From an uncultured Sulfitobacter sp. (GTDB lineage: Bacteria; Pseudomonadota; Alphaproteobacteria; Rhodobacterales; Rhodobacteraceae), in contig NZ_CANNBM010000001.1 of assembly GCF_947502895.1 (NCBI RefSeq), positions 1,550,001 to 1,614,000 on the forward strand: 64,000 bases of DNA, in the 5' to 3' direction. Below the pieces are notes generated by a model. It had not been told where the DNA came from, made no database searches, and was given only the letters and a program-made list of their open reading frames with translations. The translations under genes and the position numbers were made by a program. Every line of letters begins with the position of its first letter. The stretch's first letter is position 1. Below, one piece after another: positions 26,367 to 34,279 of this stretch.

Positions 26367-27458
26367 TTATGTATCGGTGGAGGCAAGACCGAATTGTGTC
26401 GCAGTGCTGAGGGGGATAAGTGCGATATCGCCCGGCAGCAGATCGGTTCCGTTGACTGTCGCCACGACGGCCCCGTCGAGCATCACAAGGGTCTGGTTGA
26501 TGTCATCTGGATCAGCAGAAAGGGTAATCTGCGGTTCACCCTGCTCGCCACTGTCATCCCAAACCAGAACGATGCTGTCATCATCTGCGGAATAATCGAG
26601 AATCTCTGCCGCTTCGCCTGAAGAAAGCCAGTCGCCCAGCACGATTTCGTCCGTGCCTTCCCCTGCGGTCACGATATCGCCCGCACCCACAAGGATACTA
26701 TCATCGCCGCCACCACCGTTCAGGAAGTCGGCATCATCATTGTCGTTGCCAGCTGCGTCCCGCATCAGGCCGCTCAGCACATCGTTGCCCCAACCGCCAA
26801 ACAGAGCGTCAGAGCCTGCACCGCCGCTCAGCGTATCGTGATCCAGCCCACCGTGCACCGTATCGTTGCCGGTCCCGCCTTCCAGCAGATCATTTCCTGC
26901 GGAACCTTGCAGCGCATCATTGCCTGCATCGCCCATCAGCGTGTCGTTCGCGTTGTGCCCGAACAGGTCATCGTCCTGATCGCCACCTGACAGGGCATCA
27001 CCACCGTCCTGACCGTGCAGCGTGTCATTGCCTGCCTGACCGGCCAGCGTATCATTCCCCGAATCGCCGCGCAGGGCGTCATTGCCTGCACCGCCCGACA
27101 GCATATCGTCACCGTCCAGCCCGCGCATACGGTCATTACTTTGCGTGCCGGTCAGATCGTCGTCGCCGTCCGTTCCATCGCTCAGCGTAACGCTATGTGA
27201 TTCACCAGGGTCAAGCGGCGGCAGCAGTGCTGCATCATCGCCGCCACGCGGATCATAATCAGGCTCAAAATTGTCTTCGGGAATTTCATCAAGAGGGCCG
27301 TCAGCATCCGAAAGAACTTCGACCGTGTCGGTGCCAAAATCGCTGGTCGTTGGCGCAGGGGCGACAAAATCACCCTCGTCTTCGTCATTTGTCTGGGGGT
27401 CTACAAAGGTGACAGCGCCAACTGCCATTAGTCCCATTAATCCCGCTAACCACAACAT
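26367..27458 (-). CDS. Membrane-anchored RTX calcium-binding repeat protein
   Basis: The 363-residue acidic protein has one N-terminal hydrophobic segment (LWLAGLMGLMAVGAVTFV), an acidic linker, then exactly 15 tandem RTX nonapeptides at residues 96-230 of the GGxGNDxLxG type, and a C-terminal beta-rich region of about 130 residues. RTX repeats bind calcium and fold outside the cell, usually in type I secreted proteins. The N-terminal hydrophobic segment suggests a tethered, perhaps periplasmic or surface, protein instead. No type I secretion genes are adjacent. It sits between DUF1643/truB and rpsO on the same strand and interrupts the usual order. Function is unknown. Confidence 0.8.
   Translation of the reverse strand: MLWLAGLMGLMAVGAVTFVDPQTNDEDEGDFVAPAPTTSDFGTDTVEVLSDADGPLDEIPEDNFEPDYDPRGGDDAALLPPLDPGESHSVTLSDGTDGDDDLTGTQSNDRMRGLDGDDMLSGGAGNDALRGDSGNDTLAGQAGNDTLHGQDGGDALSGGDQDDDLFGHNANDTLMGDAGNDALQGSAGNDLLEGGTGNDTVHGGLDHDTLSGGAGSDALFGGWGNDVLSGLMRDAAGNDNDDADFLNGGGGDDSILVGAGDIVTAGEGTDEIVLGDWLSSGEAAEILDYSADDDSIVLVWDDSGEQGEPQITLSADPDDINQTLVMLDGAVVATVNGTDLLPGDIALIPLSTATQFGLASTDT
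26769..27173 (-). repeat. Fifteen tandem 27-base units encoding RTX nonapeptides
   Basis: The 405 bases encode 15 uninterrupted nonapeptides. The units are diverged at DNA level, which suggests an old expansion kept by selection on the protein. Confidence 0.8.
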
Positions 27459-27568
27459 ACTGAACGATCCATTAATAATCGGGTCATGCCCAACTGCATA
27501 AGCACAGATTTGGCACGAATCGTCAAAATTGTAAGGGGAAAATGGTTAACGCCCTCTGACGATCCGTG

Positions 27569-28087
27569 TTAGTCCCGCGCCTGCTCCCAGAGAACGGGTT
27601 GGGCGCTATAGGGCAGGTAGAGCGGGTGACGCGGATGGCCTGCTTTTGTCAGCCCCAGATGATGCAATGCGTAGCCTGCCGCGCGCAGCTGCGCGGCGGT
27701 TTGAGGGCCTTGGTTGCGGTGTTCGCCATGCACGCCCCATGCGGCAATCACGGTATCGGCCCATTGTGCCGCTTCGCGCAATGCAGCCGCGTTGTCAGGC
27801 CCTTCCGGATCGGCCGCGGCGCGCATATCGCGTGGATCGGTGGCGCGCAGGGCAAAGATGTTCACCGCACAAAACCCGCCAAACTCCAAACGCCGCGCGC
27901 GTTGCTCGCACCGCTCGATTGTGGGGTCGTTCTGTACCTCGGTCGCGGTCGAGGGGTTGAGCATGACAAAGGTCACGCGCGGAGCGCCTGCGTCCCAGAC
28001 CCGTCGCAAACTATATCGAAACCGCTCGCAGTCGGAATAGACCGCGATGGAGGGGGCGTCCCCCTTGATATGGCTGCGTGTAATCAT
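27569..28087 (-). CDS. DUF1643 domain protein
   Basis: The 172-residue protein shows the DUF1643 pattern: YRYSLRR-like start (RFRYSLRRVWD), VTFVMLNPSTA, then DPTIERCEQRARR and CAVNIFALRATDP. The biochemical function of this family is not known. It is soluble, without a signal. Its ATG is three bases after the truB stop codon, so it is very likely translated from the truB transcript. It shows no obvious foreign base composition. Confidence 0.85.
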   Translation of the reverse strand: MITRSHIKGDAPSIAVYSDCERFRYSLRRVWDAGAPRVTFVMLNPSTATEVQNDPTIERCEQRARRLEFGGFCAVNIFALRATDPRDMRAAADPEGPDNAAALREAAQWADTVIAAWGVHGEHRNQGPQTAAQLRAAGYALHHLGLTKAGHPRHPLYLPYSAQPVLWEQARD

Positions 28088-28090
28088 AAC

Positions 28091-29005
28091 CTAGGACGAA
28101 CCGGTGTTGAAAACCCGTGATGGATGCAACTCACCCGACTTGAATGTACCAACGGCCACAGCGCGGCCCTCATGGGCGGCCCAGCATTCATCGCCGTATT
28201 CAACATCATTCGCAAAAACCATGCCGGGGTTGCCGTTGCGCAGACGCATGGCGCCATCGCTGCTGGCAGTGACTTGGGGCAGGTCTTGCAGACCCAACTC
28301 AAGCGGGCCGAGGTACTCGTCCAGCGCGGGGGTTTTGGCCATCTCGTCAACTTGGGCCAGAGTAAGCGCGTTTTCCACCTCGAAAGGGCCGGACCATGTG
28401 CGGCGCAATTCGCGCACGTGGCCCTTGCATCCCAGCACCTCACCCAGATCGCGCGCAATAGAGCGAACATAGCCGCCCTTGCCACAGACCATCTCCAGCG
28501 TCACGTGATCCGCGTCGGGACGCTCCAGCATAATCAGGCTGTCAACGAACAACGGGCGCGCGGCAATTTCCATCGCTTCGCCGTCACGTGCGCGCTTATA
28601 CGCACGCTCTCCATCGATTTTGACGGCCGAAAACTGCGGCGGCACCTGTTCGATATCGCCTACAAATCCGTGCAACGCTTCCTTGATGGCAGCGTCGTCA
28701 GGGCGCAGATCAGAGGTGGCAATCACCTCGCCCTCGGCATCGTCGGTATTGGTTGCAGCGCCCAGACGCACGGTAAAGACATAGGCCTTTAGTGCGTCAG
28801 TGATGTAGGGCACCGTTTTTGTTGCCTCACCCAAGGCAATGGCCAGAACACCCGTCGCATCAGGGTCCAGCGTACCTGCATGGCCAGCCTTGCGCGCGTC
28901 AAATGCCCAGCGGACCTTGTTGACAACAGTAGTTGATGTGGGGCCTGCGGGTTTGTCGATAACAACCCAGCCGGAAATATCGCGGCCTTTGCGTTTGCGT
29001 GCCAT
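28091..29005 (-). CDS. truB: tRNA pseudouridine-55 synthase
   Basis: The 304-residue protein has the TruB signature: GWVVIDKPAGPTS at the start, the catalytic aspartate in AGHAGTLDPDATG, and KAYVFTVRLG. It makes pseudouridine 55 in the T-loop of tRNAs and acts as a tRNA chaperone. AAGGA lies six bases before the ATG. It lies downstream of rbfA and a glycosidase and upstream of DUF1643 on the same strand, the remains of the common rbfA-truB-rpsO-pnp order. Confidence 0.97.
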   Translation of the reverse strand: MARKRKGRDISGWVVIDKPAGPTSTTVVNKVRWAFDARKAGHAGTLDPDATGVLAIALGEATKTVPYITDALKAYVFTVRLGAATNTDDAEGEVIATSDLRPDDAAIKEALHGFVGDIEQVPPQFSAVKIDGERAYKRARDGEAMEIAARPLFVDSLIMLERPDADHVTLEMVCGKGGYVRSIARDLGEVLGCKGHVRELRRTWSGPFEVENALTLAQVDEMAKTPALDEYLGPLELGLQDLPQVTASSDGAMRLRNGNPGMVFANDVEYGDECWAAHEGRAVAVGTFKSGELHPSRVFNTGSS

Positions 29006-29073
29006 GTGCTGTCCTTGGAAGTGAGAAGCGTTCCGCGCCGTTTTGCAGATTGCGCGATCGGGCGCAACGGGGA

Positions 29074-29910
29074 CTATTCGTCGGCGCTCTCTGCCGTGGC
29101 GGGAATATCTGCGGACGAATCAGGGCCGGCCTCTGCCTCAGTCGGAGCGGGGGGCGGTGTTTGTCCCTCAACCACCCCGATGATCGGGCCAAGCGCCCCA
29201 AAGCCGATATCGTTGCGGCCCAGATCGGGTGCGCGCAAACGCGATACATTGCCGTCGAAATAAAGTGCTTGGCTTAGCCCGAGATGGTCGCGGAATACGC
29301 TGCCGAAAGCATGGAAGGTGACGGGGCTATTGGAGATGACAAAAACGGCGCGCGTGCCGTCCGGGCTGGTGCCAACCCCGTTGCGGATGTAGCGCGAGGT
29401 GGAATCGCGCAAAAAGCGCGGATGCAATTCACCGTCGATAACCAACATGGGGCCTGACTGGGTCGCACTGATACACTCGGGCGCATCGGCCACATAGCGT
29501 AGCGTCTCGATCACATCGGCGCGGCGCGGGCGCAGACACAGGATGCCGTTGGGCAACAGACCAAAGTTGCCTGGCCCTGCGTTGGTAATAACGCGCTGCA
29601 CGGTCACACCGTCCTCGATGTAGAGGCCAACAGGCGCACGGTCATCATGATACATGCCCGCATTGGCAGCAAAACCTAGGGAGAATCCCTGATCCACAAG
29701 GGCGGCGTTGAGTGTACCGAAGTAACCGTAAGGGCGGGTTGTTTCAGGCTCATACAGAAACAGGCGAAGCACCTGCTGTGTCAGGTCTACATCGCAAATT
29801 GCATATTCGACGCCCTTGTAGGTTTCCTCACGGCATGTGGCGGCCTGCGCAGGCGGTGCGAGTGAGGCGCACAGCAGCGCAATCGCGGCCAATGCAGCGC
29901 ACAGTCTCAC
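29074..29910 (-). CDS. Secreted phosphodiester glycosidase-family protein (NAGPA/DUF2233-like)
   Basis: The 278-residue protein has a Sec signal (hydrophobic ALAAIALLCASL, cleavage after PAQA) and then a phosphodiester glycosidase (NAGPA-like) domain with NAGMYHDDRAPVGLYIEDG, SGPMLVIDG and RNGVGTSPDG. Family members remove sugar residues from phosphodiesters; in bacteria the substrates are mostly unknown envelope or exopolymer compounds. The C-terminal 30 residues are Pro/Ala/Glu-rich and probably disordered. Its ATG overlaps the rbfA stop (ATGA), so it is translationally coupled to a ribosome assembly gene, an odd pairing. Confidence 0.8.
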   Translation of the reverse strand: MRLCAALAAIALLCASLAPPAQAATCREETYKGVEYAICDVDLTQQVLRLFLYEPETTRPYGYFGTLNAALVDQGFSLGFAANAGMYHDDRAPVGLYIEDGVTVQRVITNAGPGNFGLLPNGILCLRPRRADVIETLRYVADAPECISATQSGPMLVIDGELHPRFLRDSTSRYIRNGVGTSPDGTRAVFVISNSPVTFHAFGSVFRDHLGLSQALYFDGNVSRLRAPDLGRNDIGFGALGPIIGVVEGQTPPPAPTEAEAGPDSSADIPATAESADE

Positions 29911-30341
29911 GTGTCTGCTGTCCCGTCTTCTTCACCGCTGCGGTCTGGTGCGGCTGCGTCGCGTCGCACGACATCCTGTGCCAGCATGCGGCGGGTCTCA
30001 TCCATCTGGTCAAAGGTACGGTCCAGCTGGAACCGCAGTTCGGGCGAGAATTTCAGAGTGAGTTTCTTGGCAACCATCTTGCGCAATTCATGCTTGTTGC
30101 GGCCAAGGATCTTTAGAACGTCTTCCTGACCGATGCCGCCCAGCGGCAGGACATAGGCGGTGGCGACCTTCAGATCGTTCGAGGTCCGCACCTCGCCCAC
30201 GGTGATGGACATGCGCGCCAGTTCGGGGTCGTGGACATCGCCCCGCACCAATACTTCGCTCAGCGCACGGCGGATGGTCTCGCCCACGCGCAGCTGTCTT
30301 TGTGTCGGGCCTGCGCCCTGCGATGATTTGTTCTTTGCCAT
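29907..30341 (-). CDS. rbfA: Ribosome-binding factor A
   Basis: The 144-residue protein matches RbfA, with RQLRVGETIRRALSEVL at the start, DPELARMSITVGEV, and a KH-type core followed by SPELRFQLDRTFDQ. It binds late 30S precursors and helps mature the 16S 5' end. The C-terminal tail (after about residue 125) is charged and variable, as in other alphaproteobacteria. Its stop overlaps the next gene by four bases. It is divergent from dapB. Confidence 0.95.
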   Translation of the reverse strand: MAKNKSSQGAGPTQRQLRVGETIRRALSEVLVRGDVHDPELARMSITVGEVRTSNDLKVATAYVLPLGGIGQEDVLKILGRNKHELRKMVAKKLTLKFSPELRFQLDRTFDQMDETRRMLAQDVVRRDAAAPDRSGEEDGTADT

Positions 30342-30431
30342 GGCTTCCGTCTAAGGGGTCTGATCTTCTTTGCCAAGCGGATGCGGGCGCGCTACACCGC
30401 ATGCCAGCATAAACCAGCAAGGATTTCGCCC

Positions 30432-31250
30432 ATGACACAGACAACAGGTATCGCCATTACAGGTGTATCGGGCCGAATGGGCCAAATGCTGGTGCGTGAG
30501 GTAATGGCCCATGCAGACCTGCACATTGCAGGCGCAATCGAGCGGTCTGGCCATGGGTGGCTAGGGCAAGATCTGGGACTGGCCATGGGCGGCACGGCGC
30601 TGGGTATCCATGTGACAGATGACGCTGCGGCAGGATTTGCGCAGGCCCAAGCGGTGATCGATTTCACCGCCCCTGCCGCCACCATCGCTTTTGCAGCGCA
30701 AGCCGCCACGCATGGTATCGTGCATGTGATCGGCACAACGGGGATGAGCGAGGACGAGATCGCCCAGCTGGCTGTACCCGCCAGGCGCGCCGTGATCGTG
30801 CGGGCTGGCAACATGAGCCTCGGGGTGAACCTGCTCACTTTGCTGACGCGCAAAGTGGCCGCTGCATTGGACGCTGATTTTGATATCGAGATCATCGAAT
30901 CGCACCACAATCAAAAGGTCGATGCGCCCTCTGGCACTGCCCTGATGCTCGGTGAGGCCGCCGCCGAGGGCCGTGGCGTAGCGTTGCGCGATGTCAGTGA
31001 CGCGGGCCGTGACGGTATCACGGGGGCGCGTAAACGCGGTGATATCGGCTTTTCTGCAATCCGCGGCGGCGATATTGTGGGGGAACATGACGTGATGTTT
31101 GCTGGCGCAGGAGAGCGGATTGTTCTGCGCCACATCGCCTCTGATCGGGCGCTATTTGCCAAGGGCGCACTCAAGGCCGCACTCTGGGGTCAGGGGCGTG
31201 AAGCGGGTGAATACGACATGCTTGATGTGCTGGGGTTATCCGAGGGTTAG
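30432..31250 (+). CDS. dapB: 4-hydroxy-tetrahydrodipicolinate reductase
   Basis: The 272-residue protein has the DapB fold: ITGVSGRMGQML nucleotide motif, IGTTGMS, and the substrate-binding block ESHHNQKVDAPSGTA that contains the catalytic His-His and Lys. It reduces the cyclic product of DapA in lysine and diaminopimelate synthesis using NAD(P)H. The start at 30432 has AAGGA eight to nine bases upstream. It is divergent from rbfA and probably monocistronic. Confidence 0.96.
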   Translation: MTQTTGIAITGVSGRMGQMLVREVMAHADLHIAGAIERSGHGWLGQDLGLAMGGTALGIHVTDDAAAGFAQAQAVIDFTAPAATIAFAAQAATHGIVHVIGTTGMSEDEIAQLAVPARRAVIVRAGNMSLGVNLLTLLTRKVAAALDADFDIEIIESHHNQKVDAPSGTALMLGEAAAEGRGVALRDVSDAGRDGITGARKRGDIGFSAIRGGDIVGEHDVMFAGAGERIVLRHIASDRALFAKGALKAALWGQGREAGEYDMLDVLGLSEG

Positions 31251-31340
31251 GACAGTCTCGCGCAAAAACTCCTGAAAAAATGAAACCAAATGCGCGGCTG
31301 GTGCGTATGTTTCGCATAGGACCTCAATAGGAGCGACCCC

Positions 31341-31697
31341 ATGCCGCGCATTCTACCAGCTTTAGGAGCCCTGTGCATCGCAGCCGCGACGCCTGCCGCT
31401 GCCGAGTTTTCCAAAGTGACCAGTGCGTCGCAGTTCAAAAGCCTTGTCAGTGGCAAGACATTGACACGCCCTTTGGTAAAGTTGCGCGTCAACAGCAACG
31501 GGGCCATCACAGGCAAAGGTGCTGCTTGGGATGTGAGCGGCAAGTGGACGTGGAAGAACGGCTACTTTTGCCGCAGCCTCGACTGGGGCGGCGAGGATCT
31601 GGGTTATAACTGTCAGGAAGTTCAGGCGTCCGGCAAGAAAATCCGCTTTACCTCCGACCAAGGCACGGGCGACAGCGCAGAATTCAGCCTCCGCTGA
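31341..31697 (+). CDS. Small secreted protein, 118 residues
   Basis: The protein has a clear Sec signal (LPALGALCIAAATPAAA, cleavage before EFSKV). The mature part of about 97 residues is basic, with alternating strands, GKWTWKNGYFCRSLDWGG and a second cysteine in GYNCQEV that could form a disulfide with the first. I cannot name the family with confidence. AGGAG precedes the ATG and a strong terminator follows, so it is a well-bounded single gene. A periplasmic location is likely; function is unknown. Confidence 0.75.
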   Translation: MPRILPALGALCIAAATPAAAEFSKVTSASQFKSLVSGKTLTRPLVKLRVNSNGAITGKGAAWDVSGKWTWKNGYFCRSLDWGGEDLGYNCQEVQASGKKIRFTSDQGTGDSAEFSLR

Positions 31698-31720
31698 TGT
31701 AACGGATAGCAGACGGGTTT

Positions 31721-31750
31721 CGGGCGTCACAGCACTGTGGCGCCCGTTTT
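31721..31750 (+). terminator. Rho-independent terminator after the small secreted protein gene
   Basis: CGGGCGTCACAG (31721-31732) and CTGTGGCGCCCG (31735-31746) form a 12-base stem with one G-U pair, followed by TTTT. Confidence 0.85.
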
Positions 31751-31780
31751 GTTCGGCGTAAGGGTGCCACCGCCTAACAG

Positions 31781-31993
31781 CTAGAAATCTATCGCGATTC
31801 CCTTTTTCTCCCAATCACCGTAACGCACAGGCTCTGGTCCCTCGCGCCCACCCAGTTCTGGTGGCAGGTCCAGCTTTTTCGCGGCTTCCCGGCGCTCTGC
31901 CGCTTCGGCTAACGCGCGCTGGGCGGCTGGGGGCAGATCGGCTTGCGCGGTGTCTGGAACGGGTTGATCGGGGGTGTTTGCATCATCTGTCAT
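31781..31993 (-). CDS. DUF1674 protein, succinate dehydrogenase assembly factor 4-like
   Basis: The 70-residue protein ends with the DUF1674/SDHAF4 signature GGREGPEPVRYGDWEKKG, after an Ala/Glu-rich helical part. In mitochondria SDHAF4 binds the flavinylated SdhA subunit and promotes SDH assembly; bacterial members are presumed to do the same. I place the start at 31993, with AAAGGA eight bases upstream; the longer frame overlaps the divergent rsmB promoter. It is convergent with the small secreted protein gene. Confidence 0.8.
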   Translation of the reverse strand: MTDDANTPDQPVPDTAQADLPPAAQRALAEAAERREAAKKLDLPPELGGREGPEPVRYGDWEKKGIAIDF

Positions 31994-32089
31994 CGGGCGT
32001 TCCTTTCTCATTCCCCCCTTGATATACATCGCGCCTTGCCCCAGACAACCGCGATACACCCAGCCGACCGCCAAGAGAAAGCCCGCATC

Positions 32090-33361
32090 ATGTCAGACAC
32101 CGGCGTATCCGCCCGTAAATCCGCTGTTTTCCTGCTCGACCAGATATTGGGCGAGGGCAAGCTGATGTCAGAGCTTTTGGGCGCAGGTGTGCTTGATCGT
32201 TTGCCACCCGATGATCGTGCAAGGGCACAGCGACTGGCGCAGGATACTTTGCGCGGGATGGAGCGGGCAGACCGCATCTTGCAAAAGCACCTGAATAAGT
32301 ACCCGCCCCTGACTGTGCGCAATGCCCTACGCATCGGCACGGTAGAGCTTTGCACAGGCGGCGCGGCGCATGGCGTGGTAAACGCCATGGTTTCCGTTGT
32401 TGCAGGGGACCGTCACCTGAGCCACCTCAAAGGCCTGACCAACGCTGTGTTGCGCAAGGTCGCAGCAGAAGGGCCAGAGGCATGGACAGCGCGCCGCGCG
32501 CCGCGCCTGCCGAAATGGCTGCGTGGCCCTTTGGTTGAAGCATGGGGATCGGATGCGATTGCCGCAATCGAGACTGCCCATTTCGCAGGAGCGCCTCTTG
32601 ATCTGACAGCCAAAGGCGATCCGGCTGAACTGGCCGAACAGCTGGAAGCGACCCTGTTACTGACCGGATCTGTGCGCCACTACGGTGGCGGTCAGGTCTC
32701 CGCAATGGAGGGATTTGCCGAGGGGGACTGGTGGGTGCAAGATGCCGCCGCCGCATTGCCTGCGATGATCCTCAATGCGCAGGCAGGCGAAGTGGTGCTT
32801 GATCTTTGCGCTGCACCGGGCGGCAAAACGATGCAGTTGGCGACTACGGGCGCAGAAGTGCGCGCAGTGGATGACAACCATTCGCGCATGCAGCGCGTAA
32901 AAGAAAACCTTGCGCGTACTGGCCTGACGGCGCGCACTTTTATCAAGGATGCGCGCCAGTTTCAGGGGCAGTTCGATGCCATCCTGCTGGATGCTCCGTG
33001 TTCTGCCACAGGCACAATCCGACGCCACCCCGATTTGCCCCATGCCAAGGACGGCTCGGACTTTGGCGCGCTGATCCAGCTCCAAGAAGAATTGTTGGAC
33101 CATGCTTGGTCCCTGCTCAAACCGGGTGGGCGGATGGTGTTTTGTACCTGTAGTCTGCTGCCCGACGAGGGCGAAGTGCAGATTGACGAAGCGCTGGAGC
33201 GTCACGGCGACATGACCGTAGACCGCAGCGCATTGGACATCGCGGGTATTGATCCTGAATGGATCTCCTCCGAAGGCGGTCTACGCCTGCGGCCTGATTT
33301 CTGGGCCGATCAAGGCGGCATGGACGGCTTTTACATCGCTTGCTTGCGCAAGGCATCCTAA
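32090..33361 (+). CDS. rsmB: 16S rRNA (cytosine-967-C5)-methyltransferase
   Basis: The 423-residue protein has the N-terminal NusB-like domain and a C-terminal RsmB/Sun methyltransferase domain with LDLCAAPGGKT (SAM site), LDAPCSATGTIRRHPD and FCTCSLLPDE, which provide the two catalytic cysteines. It makes m5C967 in 16S rRNA. I take the ATG at 32090; the frame upstream overlaps the divergent DUF1674 gene. Its stop codon overlaps the stop of the convergent PhnD-like gene. Confidence 0.93.
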   Translation: MSDTGVSARKSAVFLLDQILGEGKLMSELLGAGVLDRLPPDDRARAQRLAQDTLRGMERADRILQKHLNKYPPLTVRNALRIGTVELCTGGAAHGVVNAMVSVVAGDRHLSHLKGLTNAVLRKVAAEGPEAWTARRAPRLPKWLRGPLVEAWGSDAIAAIETAHFAGAPLDLTAKGDPAELAEQLEATLLLTGSVRHYGGGQVSAMEGFAEGDWWVQDAAAALPAMILNAQAGEVVLDLCAAPGGKTMQLATTGAEVRAVDDNHSRMQRVKENLARTGLTARTFIKDARQFQGQFDAILLDAPCSATGTIRRHPDLPHAKDGSDFGALIQLQEELLDHAWSLLKPGGRMVFCTCSLLPDEGEVQIDEALERHGDMTVDRSALDIAGIDPEWISSEGGLRLRPDFWADQGGMDGFYIACLRKAS

Positions 33362-34113
33362 CCCGATGCTGATCGAGGCGGGTTAGACACCGCCATGTAT
33401 TGCGCCTTTGGTATCCGTATTAATCCGTGCAGGTCGAGAATACGGGCATCTTCGCCAGATAAGGCGTTCATGGCTTCCAGAACCGCCTCAAATATCGTGT
33501 CGGCGTTTTGATGCGCCCCCGTGATATAGGGTAACGCGGGGCTTGGTGCTGTGTATTCTAGCACCCGCAGGTCCTTCGCGAAATCCTCATACCGCTGGAT
33601 CAAGCGCCACGTCTGGGCGTCAATCGCTGCAACGTCGGCATGGCCCGTTGCGACCATCCGCGCGGACGACAGATGCCCGCCACTGGCGATGCGCTGCGCA
33701 AACCAAAAGTTCAAGGGCCGCGTATGGGTATAGATCGCGGCAAAACCAGACTGGGAATGCGCCATGTTATAGGCCAATTTTGCCTGCGCAAACTCGGACA
33801 GGCTGCTGCGGGGATCAACCTCACGCACGACAATGGCGCTGCGGTAGTGGCCTGCGGGACAATCCTCGAGCTTATAGTCAGGGGTCCCGGCCAGTTGCAC
33901 AGATGTGTGCAGACGCGTGCGATAAGGCATCCCGCAAGTCTGGCTGAAAACCAGCGCCGGGCTCTCCCAAACCTCCCATTCGCCAGCATTTTGTGACAGG
34001 TGCAGCGGCGCGGCGACTCCGTGATCTGCAAGACTAGCGTGGATGTTGGCCCAGAAGCGATTGTGGGCAGGGGCAAGTTCGGGGCGGGCGTACATCATAA
34101 GAGAAGCGATCAT
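33358..34113 (-). CDS. PhnD/SsuA-like phosphate-phosphonate binding fold protein without signal peptide
   Basis: The 251-residue protein resembles periplasmic phosphonate-binding PhnD-type proteins: LMMYARPELAPAHNRFW at the start, CGMPYRTRL, and ATGHADVAAIDAQTW where the binding site usually lies. It has no signal peptide or lipobox, and no ABC transporter genes are nearby, so it is unlikely to be a classical uptake component; an intracellular ligand sensor or a moonlighting enzyme is possible. The start at 34113 is chosen from homology-like sequence; no clear Shine-Dalgarno is seen. It overlaps rsmB by four bases at the stop codons. Confidence 0.7.
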   Translation of the reverse strand: MIASLMMYARPELAPAHNRFWANIHASLADHGVAAPLHLSQNAGEWEVWESPALVFSQTCGMPYRTRLHTSVQLAGTPDYKLEDCPAGHYRSAIVVREVDPRSSLSEFAQAKLAYNMAHSQSGFAAIYTHTRPLNFWFAQRIASGGHLSSARMVATGHADVAAIDAQTWRLIQRYEDFAKDLRVLEYTAPSPALPYITGAHQNADTIFEAVLEAMNALSGEDARILDLHGLIRIPKAQYMAVSNPPRSASG

Positions 34114-34279
34114 GCGCCTAGACTTCGCCGTGTTGGGCACCCCGCGCAAGCCCGATTTTCGCGCGCGAATAATCGCCAGTGCAGCGGATTGCGCGGGTTT
34201 GTGGCTGAAAGGCGGTGACTCCCCCGTCATTGCGCGTTAACCTGCCGCAAACGCCTTCAGAGCGTATAAGGCAGAGCAC

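Noticed and set aside
26769..27173. Tandem 27-base repeats as a possible non-coding satellite
   Set aside because: They stay in frame and encode calcium-binding nonapeptides, so they are explained by the protein.
27529..27547. GTAAGGGGAAAATGG, a degenerate match to the dispersed repeat
   Set aside because: Too many differences in both halves to count as a copy.
31264..31290. AAACTCCTGAAAAAATGAAAC, a partial match to the dispersed repeat
   Set aside because: The TGAGTTTA half is missing and the A-run length differs.
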